From the NCBI GenBank assembly GCA_017470815.1, contig JAFUXT010000020.1, forward strand, positions 21,047-85,046: a stretch of DNA of 64,000 nt, given 5' to 3'. The notes below the pieces were generated by a model that saw only the letters and a list, made by a program, of their open reading frames with translations, did no database searches and was not told where the DNA came from. Shown here piece after piece: positions 1 to 8,777 of this stretch. Every line of letters starts with the position of its first letter. The stretch's first letter is position 1. Position numbers and translations under genes: made by a program. This DNA is from a bacterium (GTDB taxonomy: Bacteria; Cyanobacteriota; Vampirovibrionia; Gastranaerophilales; Gastranaerophilaceae).

Positions 1-1222
1 ATTCGTCTATTTCTTTGTTCAATTTCTCAAGTTTTTGCATAGCCTTGCCTAATTCTTCATCTTGAGATTTTGCCAAATCATATTTTTTATCTTTCATACC
101 ATCTTCGGCTTTTTTCATATCCTCAATTTCAGTTTTCTTCGCTTTCAAACTGTCAATTGTATTTTGTGCCTCTGTTGATATTTGATCAACTGCTTTTTCT
201 GCTGCTTCTATTTGTTTTTTCTGGTCTTCTAATTTTGGAATTTCTTCTTGTTCAAGTTTGTCTATTTGTTTTTGAAGTTCTGCTATTTTTGTATCATTGC
301 ACCCATCTTTATTTGTGCTTTGTAATGTCGCTAAATCTGCTTTAGATCTTTCTAATTCGCCTTTCTTGACTGTTAGAGTTCCGGATATTTGTCCTGATTT
401 TTCTGAAATTTTTGCTTTTGCTTGAGTTAAATCTTTTGTTTTAAAGTCACCAATTTTTGTTATATCTTTGTCGATTGTTTTTGCACTGCCTTCTAAATCT
501 TCAGGTTTTAATTCTGACAATTCAAATGCAGACTTGTCTATATCAACACCAGCGAGTTTCATGCCGTCAGAAACACCTTCACCGCCAAGAATTTCATCAA
601 CATTAGCGGTTGCCTTTGTTCCAACTCCTTTATAATCTGTATTAAGATTTGCTTTCTTTTGAGCAATTTCATTTTCAATTTTATTAACTTCTGCAAATGA
701 TTTTGCACCTGACAGTGAACTTGTGAAGTTTCCTGTTACGGTTGTCGCCAAATTACTTAAATTAGTCTTATCTAACAAAGCATCACCGGCACCCTGCGGA
801 GTTACGTCTTTCTTACCTCCAATTATGCCCATATCACTTAATTGCTTCAATGCTGATAAGCCAAGATTTATCATGCTTCCGACACCCATACCGGCATTGA
901 AAGCATTAGATGTTCCCATCGTAAAGTTCTGTTTATAATTTACACCCGAATATGCAGGAATACCTCCTCCGCTTACAAATCTCATATTTTGCCCGTTCAA
1001 AGCCCTGCTCAGCGCAGAAGAACTTGCATATCTCGGAGTACCACCTATTCTTCTTGCAGGTGTAAACAATAAGTTGGAGCCAAAAGTATAATTACTGTTT
1101 TTGACCATAGCGGCAGCTGAACCTCTGTTTGCCGCAACATTTGCAGCCACAGATTTAGCACTGAAGTTAGATTTTAACTTCAGACCGCCACTATTCAGTT
1201 GTCGTATGGCGTTCATACTCAT
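1..1222 (-). CDS. Partial hypothetical coiled-coil protein (C-terminus beyond window)
   Basis: The minus strand is open from an ATG at 1222 to the window edge (407 codons visible). It has an AGAGAG-type ribosome site about 8 nt upstream and starts MSMNAIRQLN. The first 110 residues are Ala/Asn/Ser/Gly-rich and contain NYTFGSN near residue 47. A Gly-rich stretch follows (VGSMINLGLSALKQL). From about residue 200 onward the sequence is Lys/Glu/Gln-rich, with heptad-like spacing typical of a long coiled coil. I recognise no enzymatic domain. The N-terminal style resembles other lineage-specific proteins in this window (34118-35710, 60232-61773). Function unknown; it could be a surface or structural protein. 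Confidence 0.75.
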   Translation of the reverse strand, partial: MSMNAIRQLNSGGLKLKSNFSAKSVAANVAANRGSAAAMVKNSNYTFGSNLLFTPARRIGGTPRYASSSALSRALNGQNMRFVSGGGIPAYSGVNYKQNFTMGTSNAFNAGMGVGSMINLGLSALKQLSDMGIIGGKKDVTPQGAGDALLDKTNLSNLATTVTGNFTSSLSGAKSFAEVNKIENEIAQKKANLNTDYKGVGTKATANVDEILGGEGVSDGMKLAGVDIDKSAFELSELKPEDLEGSAKTIDKDITKIGDFKTKDLTQAKAKISEKSGQISGTLTVKKGELERSKADLATLQSTNKDGCNDTKIAELQKQIDKLEQEEIPKLEDQKKQIEAAEKAVDQISTEAQNTIDSLKAKKTEIEDMKKAEDGMKDKKYDLAKSQDEELGKAMQKLEKLNKEIDE

Positions 1223-1253
1223 ATCTGACTCTCTCTGTTATTTTTCTCTCATG

Positions 1254-1298
1254 TATATAAAAAAAAACGAAAAGCATTGATTTCACATGCTTTTCGTT
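1254..1298 (-). terminator. Rho-independent terminator after serB
   Basis: A perfect 12-bp inverted repeat, AACGAAAAGCAT (1266-1277) and ATGCTTTTCGTT (1287-1298), flanks a 9-nt loop. On the minus strand a run of T follows it (1254-1265). It lies 31 nt beyond the serB stop, where the serine operon should end, and upstream of the next minus-strand gene. Confidence 0.8.
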
Positions 1299-1328
1299 TT
1301 GTTACATTTGTTTACAATTATTTTAAAA

Positions 1329-1955
1329 TTATATGTATTTTAGTATTTTACTTAAATCTTTTTCTTCAACAATAATATTTGCATTTTCTTTTAATATAGG
1401 CTTTGCGCAAAATGCAATTCTTTTACCCGCATATTTAAACATACTCAAATCATTTGCACCATCACCTACGGCTATTGTATTTTCAGGTGTTACATCAAGT
1501 ATTTTTTGCAATCTTTGTAACATTTGCCCTTTTGAATCGTTAAACATCATTTCTCCACCAACAAGACCTGTTAATATCCCGTCTTTTGAGTGTAAAATAT
1601 TTGCAAATTCTCCGTCTAAACCAAGTTTATGTGCAAATAATGTTGTTGCATTTCTGAACCCGCCCGAAAAACAAACCACTTTATATCCTTTTGCTTTTAG
1701 CCCTGAAACAACTTCCTCTGCTCCGTTCATAAGCGGTAATTTCGCGCATATTTCATTAATTTTATCTACAGGAAAACCTTTCAGAAAGGACACGCGTTCT
1801 GTCAAACTCTCAAAAAAGTCTAATTCCCCGCGCATTGCCCTGTCTGTAATTTCTTTAACTTTATCGCCAATACCGATTTCTTTGGCAAAAAATTCTAAAG
1901 TTTCGCCATCCATCAGAGTTGAATCAAAATCAAATACCGCAAGCTTGTTTGTCAT
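1329..1955 (-). CDS. serB: Phosphoserine phosphatase (HAD family)
   Basis: 208 aa. Predicted to hydrolyse O-phosphoserine to serine, the last step of the phosphorylated serine pathway. All four HAD motifs are visible: DFDSTL with nucleophile D9 and acid D11, FSGG with S97, K142, and GDGANDLSM with D165 and D169. Length fits the small cytosolic SerB type without an N-terminal ACT domain. It is the last gene of a minus-strand run with serA and a class V aminotransferase, which supports serine biosynthesis over a generic HAD role. It is separated from serA by 111 nt carrying a CCCTCTC/GAGAGGG hairpin repeat, and a strong terminator follows it. Confidence 0.9.
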   Translation of the reverse strand: MTNKLAVFDFDSTLMDGETLEFFAKEIGIGDKVKEITDRAMRGELDFFESLTERVSFLKGFPVDKINEICAKLPLMNGAEEVVSGLKAKGYKVVCFSGGFRNATTLFAHKLGLDGEFANILHSKDGILTGLVGGEMMFNDSKGQMLQRLQKILDVTPENTIAVGDGANDLSMFKYAGKRIAFCAKPILKENANIIVEEKDLSKILKYI

Positions 1956-1975
1956 TTATTAAGCCCCTCTCCCTA

Positions 1976-1999
1976 CCCTCTCCCCAAAGAGTGAGAGGG
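1976..1999. repeat. Intergenic hairpin repeat, CCCTCTC/GAGAGGG family
   Basis: Inverted repeat CCCTCTC (1976-1982) and GAGAGGG (1993-1999) sits between serA and serB. A very similar element, with the same AAAGAG loop core, lies between atpA and atpG (40169-40191). Both sit inside operons, so they look like a dispersed intergenic repeat and not terminators. Neither has a T-run. Confidence 0.6.
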
Positions 2000-2066
2000 T
2001 TGTTTAGTGCAAGTTAAGTCATAGTGTTCCGCTTAATTATTCCCTATCGGTGATATGAAAACCTTG

Positions 2067-3659
2067 TTATACGGTAAGGTTTACATATTTTGGATTATGA
2101 ACACCGTCAATTTTTGCGATTTCGTTTAATACTTCGCTTCCGACAGCACTATCAGTATTGATAACCATTATTGATTCTGTTTCATGCCTGTCGTTTTTCT
2201 GAACAACATTCATTGAACCGATATTTATACCTTTTTCACCGATAACCTGCGCTACTTTTGCAATCATAGACGGTTTGTTTGTGTGAGGTACAATCAGAAC
2301 ATGCTTTTCAGGTCTGATACTTGTCTGGTAGTAATTTATTTTTACGATTCTTGGAACATCTTTTGTAATCAACGCTCCGGCAACTACTGTTGTTTCTTTG
2401 TCAGTTGTTAATCTGACCGTAATTCTTCCTGCCAAATTTGTATTAGCCTTTGAATGTGTAGAAATAATGCTGATTCCACGCTTTTTGGCAATTAATGGTG
2501 CATTGACATAATTTACCCCTTCAAGTTTTGAAGATAAAATGCCTTTTAATATTGCAACTTCAAGCGGTTGAATATCCAAATCAGCCAAATCGCCGTCTGC
2601 AGAAATTTCAATAGTCTGAACCGCTCCGTTTGAAAGTTGAACCGCAAGTTCACCTGTGTTTTCTGCAATTTGCATATAATCTTTTACGGGTTCAAGTTTG
2701 TCAGGTCTTAATGACGGAATATTAACTGCTGAAGATGCACTTCCGCCTGACAAAACTTCTTTAATTTGTTCCGCAACATCTATTGCTACATTCATTTGTG
2801 CTTCCTGTGTGCTTGCACCCAAATGCGGTGTCAAAACAATATTGCCTTTGCAATTGATAAGCGGGCACTCTGAGATATTTGGTTCGTTTTCGTAAACATC
2901 AATCGCCGCAGATGCAACTTTTCCGCTGTCTATTGCATCTTTTAAATCACTTTCATTGATAATTCCGCCTCTTGCACAGTTTACAAGTCTGACACCATCT
3001 TTCATCTTTGCAATGGTGGTTTTATTAATCATATTAATTGTATCTTTATTTTTTGGAACATGAACTGTAATAAAATCAGGTTTGCCCCAAAATTCGTCTA
3101 AATCTTCGACATACTCTCCGCCAAATTTTTCTACAATGCTTTTTGATGTAAACGGATCATATACAACGACTTTCATTCCGAGTGCCAAAGCAACTTCGCC
3201 GACATGAGAACCGATTTTGCCAAACCCTATGATGCCTAATGTTTTTTTATAAAGTTCTGTTCCGGTAAATTTGCTTCTGTCCCATTTGCCTTCTTTTGTT
3301 GAAGTTGCTGCAGGGGCAATATTGCGAGCCATAGCAAGCATCAGAGCAACAGTATGTTCAGCCGCAGCCATTGTGTTGCCGTCAGGGGAATTTACTACAA
3401 TAATCCCCTGCTGAGTTGCACTGTCCAAATCAATATTATCAACACCTACACCTGCTCTTCCGATAATTTTTAAGTTTTTACCTGCTTTAATAATTTTTGG
3501 GGTCACTTTTGTTTGGCTGCGAACCATCAAAGCATCATATTCACCAATGACTTTTACAAGTTCATCTTCACTCATCGTAGGCAGAAAATCTACCTGTGCG
3601 GCTTTTTCAATAATTCTTCCTGCTGCTTCATTTATTTTATCCGTTACTAATACTTTCAT
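2067..3659 (-). CDS. serA: D-3-phosphoglycerate dehydrogenase
   Basis: 530 aa. Oxidises 3-phosphoglycerate to 3-phosphohydroxypyruvate with NAD+, the first step of serine synthesis in the cytosol. The substrate domain (about 1-95) and Rossmann domain (about 96-285) are clear: IIGFGKIG at 143-150, catalytic R230 in CARGG, and H279 in HLGAST. It is the long (type 1) form, with an allosteric substrate-binding domain (about 315-455) and a C-terminal ACT domain (about 458-530, starting HVLIVPHTNKPS), so serine feedback is plausible. An ATG with CTCCTTTTT-complement spacing (AAAAAGGAGTAAAA) marks the start. Neighbours are serB and a class V aminotransferase. Confidence 0.95.
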   Translation of the reverse strand: MKVLVTDKINEAAGRIIEKAAQVDFLPTMSEDELVKVIGEYDALMVRSQTKVTPKIIKAGKNLKIIGRAGVGVDNIDLDSATQQGIIVVNSPDGNTMAAAEHTVALMLAMARNIAPAATSTKEGKWDRSKFTGTELYKKTLGIIGFGKIGSHVGEVALALGMKVVVYDPFTSKSIVEKFGGEYVEDLDEFWGKPDFITVHVPKNKDTINMINKTTIAKMKDGVRLVNCARGGIINESDLKDAIDSGKVASAAIDVYENEPNISECPLINCKGNIVLTPHLGASTQEAQMNVAIDVAEQIKEVLSGGSASSAVNIPSLRPDKLEPVKDYMQIAENTGELAVQLSNGAVQTIEISADGDLADLDIQPLEVAILKGILSSKLEGVNYVNAPLIAKKRGISIISTHSKANTNLAGRITVRLTTDKETTVVAGALITKDVPRIVKINYYQTSIRPEKHVLIVPHTNKPSMIAKVAQVIGEKGINIGSMNVVQKNDRHETESIMVINTDSAVGSEVLNEIAKIDGVHNPKYVNLTV

Positions 3660-3680
3660 TTTTACTCCTTTTTATCAGTT

Positions 3681-3700
3681 GTTGGGCTGGTATGCCCAAC
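3681..3700. repeat. Palindromic intergenic repeat GTTGGGC-GCCCAAC
   Basis: Perfect 7-bp inverted repeat GTTGGGC (3681-3687) and GCCCAAC (3694-3700) between serA and the 129-aa gene. Related hairpins occur at 41189-41210 and 41289-41307. No T-run follows on either strand, so it is more likely a dispersed repeat than a terminator. Confidence 0.55.
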
Positions 3701-3707
3701 TTTCAAA

Positions 3708-4097
3708 CTACCAAGTTTTAAAATAACCCATTACCTTGAAAATGTTTGCTATTCTTAGACCTTCTTTTCCAAATTTTTCTTCTATTTGTGCGTAAGTACC
3801 ACTACCTTCATTACAACCAAATTTCAAGACCAAATCCTTCATTGAATCTTTTTCTTCATAGTCATATTTCCCTTTCCCCGACCACCATTTTATAATACGA
3901 GGTATAAGTTTTTGAGTTTTTTTATAATCTTTGTCAGATAAAATTGTAATTTTGCCTTTGCCTTCAAAAATATCTAACCCTATACTGCCGTATAGTTCTT
4001 TTACTTTTTCTTTTGGAAATGTCGAAGAATTCTTTATTACCTGTTTTAACGGTGTCCTTTCCCAACTTAAGCCAATTATTTCTGTTGGTTGAATCAT
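3708..4097 (-). CDS. Hypothetical protein in the serine operon
   Basis: 129 aa, soluble and Lys-rich, beginning MIQPTEIIGLSWERTP. I recognise no family. It sits 12 nt after the class V aminotransferase and 48 nt before serA on the same strand, so it is probably co-transcribed. It has no signal peptide, membrane segment or clustered cysteines. The C-terminal half (about 78-129) looks like an alpha-helical fold with an aromatic end (GYFKTW). A role linked to serine synthesis is only suggested by position. Confidence 0.7.
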   Translation of the reverse strand: MIQPTEIIGLSWERTPLKQVIKNSSTFPKEKVKELYGSIGLDIFEGKGKITILSDKDYKKTQKLIPRIIKWWSGKGKYDYEEKDSMKDLVLKFGCNEGSGTYAQIEEKFGKEGLRIANIFKVMGYFKTW

Positions 4098-4109
4098 ATT
4101 AAATCCTTT

Positions 4110-5261
4110 TTACTTTGCTAATTCTCTGATTACTGTTGCTACACCTTTGCCGAGTTCAAACTTGTAGCCTAATTTGTATAATGTTGCTTCTAATGCGCCG
4201 ACTGCAGAGATTAAATCTCTGTCACAGACAAAACCTAATGTTCCCATTCTGAAAATTTTGTCTTTTAATGCGTTTTGACCGTTTGCAACTACTATATCAA
4301 AATCTTTTGTAATTGTTGAACGAATATCAGGAACGCTTATACCTTCAGGCGGATAAATTGAAGTAATCGAATGACTTGCGCATTTATCTTCTTTTACAAC
4401 AAGTTCTAACCCTATTGCTCTGATGGCACTTCTTAAAGCATTGCAATGACGGGCATGGCGGGCATTCATATTTTCAATTCCTTCTTCTTTAATCATTTCA
4501 AGTGCTTTATCCAATCCTACAAAAAGATTTACTGCCGGAGTGAATGGTGTTGAATTTGCCTGTGTAGATTTTCTGTATGCCGCCCAATCCCAATAGAATG
4601 ACGGATGTTTGCATTGTTCGTAAACTTTCCACGCTCTTTCATTTGCGACTAAAAAAGCAAGCCCCGGCGGAATCATAAATCCTTTTTGAGAACCGGAAAC
4701 CAAAACATCAATGCCCCATTCATCAGGCTTACATTCCATTGCACAAACTGATGTAACGCCGTCAACAACCGATAATGCGCCATGCTCTCTGATTATTGAA
4801 CAAAGTGTTTTAATATCGTTTGCCGCACCTGTTGAAGTTTCGCTATGAGTTAAAGTTACGATTTTAATTTCCTTATTAACATCTTGTGCCAAGCGAGCGC
4901 GCAAAACTTCAGGGTCAATAACTTCTCCTGTTTCAACTTCTATTTTTTCAACATCTGCACCGCGGCTTTGTGCAATTTTTGCCCAGCGGTTACCAAAGTT
5001 ACCCAATACTAAAGATAAAACTTTGTCCCCTTCATTGATAAGGTTTTCGAGTGCGGCACACATTGCGCCTGTTCCTGATGAAGTATAAACAAATACATCA
5101 TTTTTTGTTTGGAAAACATATTTCAAATTTGCGTAAACTCTTTCCAATATTTTTGAAAATTCGCTGCTTCTGTGCCCTATCGGGTGTTTTGCAATCTCTA
5201 ACATTACGCTTTCCGGTACAGGTGTCGGTCCCGGTATCATTAAAAAAGTTTTATCTTTCAT
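4110..5261 (-). CDS. Class V aminotransferase (alanine-glyoxylate / serine-pyruvate type), probable serine-pathway transaminase
   Basis: 383 aa, PLP-dependent fold-type I, class V. The N-terminus has the IPGPTPVP signature, GTGAM lies at 63-67, and the PLP lysine is K193 in SGSQKG. The family includes alanine-glyoxylate and serine-pyruvate aminotransferases, and in some bacteria lacking SerC a relative performs the 3-phosphohydroxypyruvate to phosphoserine step. No serC is present here, and this gene heads an operon containing serA and serB, so that role is the likeliest. Photorespiratory-type glyoxylate transamination is the alternative. A good promoter lies at 5298-5326. Confidence 0.85.
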   Translation of the reverse strand: MKDKTFLMIPGPTPVPESVMLEIAKHPIGHRSSEFSKILERVYANLKYVFQTKNDVFVYTSSGTGAMCAALENLINEGDKVLSLVLGNFGNRWAKIAQSRGADVEKIEVETGEVIDPEVLRARLAQDVNKEIKIVTLTHSETSTGAANDIKTLCSIIREHGALSVVDGVTSVCAMECKPDEWGIDVLVSGSQKGFMIPPGLAFLVANERAWKVYEQCKHPSFYWDWAAYRKSTQANSTPFTPAVNLFVGLDKALEMIKEEGIENMNARHARHCNALRSAIRAIGLELVVKEDKCASHSITSIYPPEGISVPDIRSTITKDFDIVVANGQNALKDKIFRMGTLGFVCDRDLISAVGALEATLYKLGYKFELGKGVATVIRELAK

Positions 5262-5297
5262 TTACACATCTCCCCTTTAAACTAAAACTCTGTGTTT

Positions 5298-5326
5298 ATT
5301 TTATCATGCTTTGCGAGGACATTCAA
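5298..5326 (-). promoter_or_regulatory. Predicted promoter of the serine operon
   Basis: On the minus strand, TTGAAT (5321-5326) is followed after 17 nt by TAAAAT (5298-5303), preceded by TGA (extended -10). It lies about 37 nt upstream of the aminotransferase start, and a ribosome site (AAAGGGGAG) sits in between. Confidence 0.55.
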
Positions 5327-5342
5327 TAAAAATAATAAATAA

Positions 5343-5371
5343 TTGTAATATCCTTTAATCCATGATAAACT
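5343..5371 (+). promoter_or_regulatory. Predicted promoter giving a leaderless hemolysin III mRNA
   Basis: TTGTAA (5343-5348), a 17-nt spacer ending in TGA, then TAAACT (5366-5371). The ATG at 5379 is only 7 nt past the -10, and no Shine-Dalgarno is present in between, so the transcript probably starts at or next to the start codon. Confidence 0.55.
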
Positions 5372-5378
5372 TCAATTT

Positions 5379-6011
5379 ATGAAAGAAGAAGCAAAATATA
5401 CTCCGGCTGAAGAATTTGCCAATGCCTTTACACATTCTATCGGGGCATTGTTTTCCATCTATGCAATAGTTATGCTTGCTGTAAGTTCGCATAACGCAAT
5501 AGAGGTTGCTTCAACTGCAATATTTGGCTCAACATTATTTATTTTGTTTCAGTCATCGGCACTATATCATGCGATGGTTAATCAGACTGCCAAAAAAGTT
5601 TTTCAAAGAATTGACCATAGCGCAATATTTATGCTGATTGCAGGTACTTACACTCCGATATTGCTTCTTGTTGTTCCTTTTCCGTTATCGGTTGCTCTGC
5701 TTGCAATGACTTGGTATCTGGCGGTAACAGGGATTATTTATTCCTGTTTAACACTAAAATTTAAGTATCTTTCGACAGGTTTGTATCTTGTAATGGGTTG
5801 GTTGTCATTATTTTTGGCATATTCAATTTGGACAAACACAAGCCATAGTGCTTTTTGGTGGCTTTTAGGCGGAGGACTCGGGTATTCTGTCGGATGTGTT
5901 TTTTATTTATTAAAGAAGAAATTTATGCACAGCATTTGGCATCTTTTTGTAATCGCAGGCGCAGTCGCACACTACATTGCTATTATGGAAATTTTAAAAG
6001 TCGCAAAATAG
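5379..6011 (+). CDS. Hemolysin III family (PAQR-like) integral membrane protein
   Basis: 210 aa with about seven hydrophobic segments. Family landmarks are an N-terminal EEFANAFTHSIGAL, ALYHAM after the second helix, RIDHSAIFMLIAGTYTP in the middle, and a final helix with HLFVIAGAVAHYIAIM. The conserved Asp and His residues are those of the PAQR/YqfA metal-binding fold. The family's bacterial role is poorly defined; it has been linked to membrane homeostasis, and the haemolysin name is historical. It is a single plus-strand gene with its own near-leaderless promoter. Its stop lies 1 nt from the convergent restriction-modification gene. Confidence 0.85.
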   Translation: MKEEAKYTPAEEFANAFTHSIGALFSIYAIVMLAVSSHNAIEVASTAIFGSTLFILFQSSALYHAMVNQTAKKVFQRIDHSAIFMLIAGTYTPILLLVVPFPLSVALLAMTWYLAVTGIIYSCLTLKFKYLSTGLYLVMGWLSLFLAYSIWTNTSHSAFWWLLGGGLGYSVGCVFYLLKKKFMHSIWHLFVIAGAVAHYIAIMEILKVAK

Positions 6012-6012
6012 G

Positions 6013-7122
6013 TTAAGGGAAATAATATTTTTGGGTTTCTTTATATTTTAAATTCTTAAAAAACATTTTTCCTGCAATAGTCGGATTAAGTTGTTCAACA
6101 TTTTTAATGTCAAATGTAATTCGATTGTCTTTTTCCGAACAATGCTTTAAATACACGAAAAATAACGGATTGATTTTATAGCCTGATATTTTTCCGTTTC
6201 CCCCTCGTTCCTTTCTTGTTGCTAAATTATTAATGGGGATTGTAACTTTGTCATTGTCAAATATTGCCCCCATTTCTTTTAGAAAATTCTTAAGTGCAAC
6301 AGGTGTCCAGACTTTATAATGATTTCTTCCTGCAGGTCGTATTTCTCCTTCTATATCAGCCCAAAGTGAAATTTGATTTGCTGGAAGCATTACCAAATAT
6401 CCGTTTTTATCTTCGGTACAAATCACATCTGCGTATTTTTTAGTGTAATTATGCGATATTGCAATATCAATACTTTCTTTAGTGAAATTGTGAACATTAT
6501 TACCCATAACATCAAAGAAATTCAGTCCTGTTTGCTCTTTTAACATTTCTTTAAACTGAGGATATTTTTCCAAAAAATCTTTTGTAATTCTTAAATTTCC
6601 ATCTTCCATATATTTTGGTAAATCAGGCTCGCTTGTTTTTGCCCCCGGTTCTTTAAATTCAATCGTATAAATGTTTAAATCTAATACCGTAATCAATGCA
6701 CTGTCAATTCCGTTGCAACCGCCAGCCTGAATTAAAATTCGACTTTTGTTATTATTTGAATAAGCATATCTTGGGAATAAATGATAGGATTTTAGTAAAC
6801 TTAAAATGTCATCAGGTAAAAAAGAATCATTTGTTGTGCAATTTACAAACTCTTTTAAATCAAGCATATTTGCGAAAGTTTGAGCATAAACACATTCACT
6901 AAAAACTGCAGATTGAATATTGTTTCCGTTTTCATAACTTTTTAAAATTTGATGAGCAAGGGCAGGGCATTTAGATTCAATATTTTTTATATCAATAACT
7001 CCTTTAGATGTAGCCATTTTCCATAATTTAGAGCGCTCTTTTTTATCAAAAATTACTTTAGTGGGAGTTATAGAATAAAATTCTTCCATTATTTCTTTTT
7101 GTAATTTACTTAAAGGAATCAT
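6013..7122 (-). CDS. Putative type II restriction endonuclease (PD-(D/E)XK-like)
   Basis: 369 aa. I do not recognise the specificity family. The start overlaps the stop of the adjacent N6 adenine methyltransferase by 4 nt, the usual arrangement of a methylase-endonuclease pair. A candidate nuclease core is D140 followed, after 14 residues, by E155-F-K157 (TIEFKE), which fits PD-(D/E)XK spacing. There are no membrane segments or signal peptide. The base composition is even more AT-rich than the housekeeping neighbours, which fits acquisition. The alternative is a specificity or accessory subunit. Nuclease activity is an inference from context and the short motif. Confidence 0.6.
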   Translation of the reverse strand: MIPLSKLQKEIMEEFYSITPTKVIFDKKERSKLWKMATSKGVIDIKNIESKCPALAHQILKSYENGNNIQSAVFSECVYAQTFANMLDLKEFVNCTTNDSFLPDDILSLLKSYHLFPRYAYSNNNKSRILIQAGGCNGIDSALITVLDLNIYTIEFKEPGAKTSEPDLPKYMEDGNLRITKDFLEKYPQFKEMLKEQTGLNFFDVMGNNVHNFTKESIDIAISHNYTKKYADVICTEDKNGYLVMLPANQISLWADIEGEIRPAGRNHYKVWTPVALKNFLKEMGAIFDNDKVTIPINNLATRKERGGNGKISGYKINPLFFVYLKHCSEKDNRITFDIKNVEQLNPTIAGKMFFKNLKYKETQKYYFP

Positions 7123-8708
7123 ACATTCACCTCCAAAGCCATGTTTGAATGTACTAAATCCAATATTTTCTCATCCTCATTTATATTTAATATTTTAAAT
7201 ATTCTTTTATTGATTTTATCCCTGTACTGTCGTGGAAATTTGATATTTTCCTGCGTGCCCACATTATTTTTTTTGATTATGAATTTCTCCGCATTGAGAA
7301 TCATTTCATTTGTAATATTGTCAAAGAAAATATAATCTTCTTCTGTTAAAAGATCAAAAAATACGGGCATACATAATAAAAGATTTTTTGGGTATGTAAT
7401 ACCGCCGTCATAAATTCTCCAATGCCAATAGGCAAAAGATGAATTTATAAGGCAATAAATGAAATTAAATATTTTTTTATCTTCAAAATTTAATGTAATT
7501 TGACCGCTTCGATTCATTTTTTTATCAGAAGCCGTTGTGTAATATCTGCAAGTATTTGGCATTGATATAACATATTTGCCATCCGATTTTATGTAGTCTG
7601 ATAATATTTTTCCATTACTTAAATTTTTCCATTTTTCAAAAATTTCGTTTAATTCTTTATGGCATTTAAAAAACATAGAATTATTTTTATCGACAATTTG
7701 AAAGGTCGGATTTATAAAGTTTTCTAATGCAGAGCATGTGAGTAAATTTTTTCTTTCTGTTTGTTTAAACCTGATAAGTGGTGAAAACTGAAAACCTTTG
7801 TTATTATTTTTTTGTAATACAGTAATTGCGGCTCTGACTGAATTTGAGGTATTTGAATTAAATATTCCATGCTTTCTTCCGTTAAAAATATTACCGGGGA
7901 CATTATCAAAAGACACAACAAATCCGCAATATTCGCTCATTATTTGTCTTAAAGAATAAAATTTTCCGCCGGATATGAAACTAAATGGGGATATTGTAAC
8001 AGCACTTTTGCATTGTTTAAATATTTTAGCCATAAAAGATGCGTAGTATTCCATAGTATCTTTTATAACTGAGGAACTTTCCCATTTATCCGAAATTTGT
8101 TTTATTTTTGCATAAGGCGGATTAGATATTACTTTGCTATTTTGAGGTAATGTCACTGACTTATCTAAAAAATCGCATAAAACAATATTTAATTTTGAAA
8201 CTATATCAAAACCGTATTTCATGCCAATAGCGGTTTTGCATATATTAAGAGCCGTTTTGTCATTGTCATATAAATAAATATTCCCATTTGAAATAAGGTC
8301 TTTTGCCTTTTCAATACCAATAAAATCTAAATAGGATAAGATAAGGTTTCCTGTTCCGCAACCGACATCACATATATTATCCCCTTCGGTTTGGGATAGC
8401 CATTCGGACATAACTCTTGCTACATCTTCAGGAGTATAATATTGTCCGCTATTCTTTTTAGAAATTTTATCGTCGGTAGAAAGTCCTATTTCATATAATT
8501 CACCCAAATTTCCAACGGATAATATTTCCGGAAGATTATCCGGATTATTTTTTATAAATTGGCAAATGTTATTCCAAGTTTCGTCCAATCCTTTTGATTT
8601 AATATCATTTATATAAATGTCTAATGTATAATACTGCAACTTACTGTTATAATTTTCAGAAGTTATAACATCAAATATATTCAATTGTTCATTTGCTATA
8701 TTTAGCAT
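7119..8708 (-). CDS. N6-adenine DNA methyltransferase of a restriction-modification pair
   Basis: 529 aa. SAM-binding motif I is CDVGCGTGNL (113-122), and the catalytic motif IV is NPPY (196-199), which indicates an amino (N6-adenine, gamma-class) methyltransferase. A GQYYTPEDVA stretch at 88-97 precedes motif I, as in HsdM-like and many type II gamma enzymes. The C-terminal half (about 330-529) has no motif I recognise and probably contains the target-recognition region. The downstream gene overlaps it by 4 nt and is the likely cognate nuclease. It modifies host DNA to protect it from that nuclease. Confidence 0.85.
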   Translation of the reverse strand: MLNIANEQLNIFDVITSENYNSKLQYYTLDIYINDIKSKGLDETWNNICQFIKNNPDNLPEILSVGNLGELYEIGLSTDDKISKKNSGQYYTPEDVARVMSEWLSQTEGDNICDVGCGTGNLILSYLDFIGIEKAKDLISNGNIYLYDNDKTALNICKTAIGMKYGFDIVSKLNIVLCDFLDKSVTLPQNSKVISNPPYAKIKQISDKWESSSVIKDTMEYYASFMAKIFKQCKSAVTISPFSFISGGKFYSLRQIMSEYCGFVVSFDNVPGNIFNGRKHGIFNSNTSNSVRAAITVLQKNNNKGFQFSPLIRFKQTERKNLLTCSALENFINPTFQIVDKNNSMFFKCHKELNEIFEKWKNLSNGKILSDYIKSDGKYVISMPNTCRYYTTASDKKMNRSGQITLNFEDKKIFNFIYCLINSSFAYWHWRIYDGGITYPKNLLLCMPVFFDLLTEEDYIFFDNITNEMILNAEKFIIKKNNVGTQENIKFPRQYRDKINKRIFKILNINEDEKILDLVHSNMALEVNV

Positions 8709-8777
8709 TTGATATTATCCCTCCAGCCTGACACAATTATATCACATATTTGTTATTGTCATTGACGAAATTTGTGC

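Noticed and set aside
1333..1962. Long plus-strand open frame opposite serB
   Set aside because: It is the antisense shadow of serB; it has no family features and the minus frame carries all the HAD motifs.
7119..8708. Type I restriction HsdM
   Set aside because: No HsdS or HsdR is adjacent; the overlapping partner suits a two-gene type II system better.
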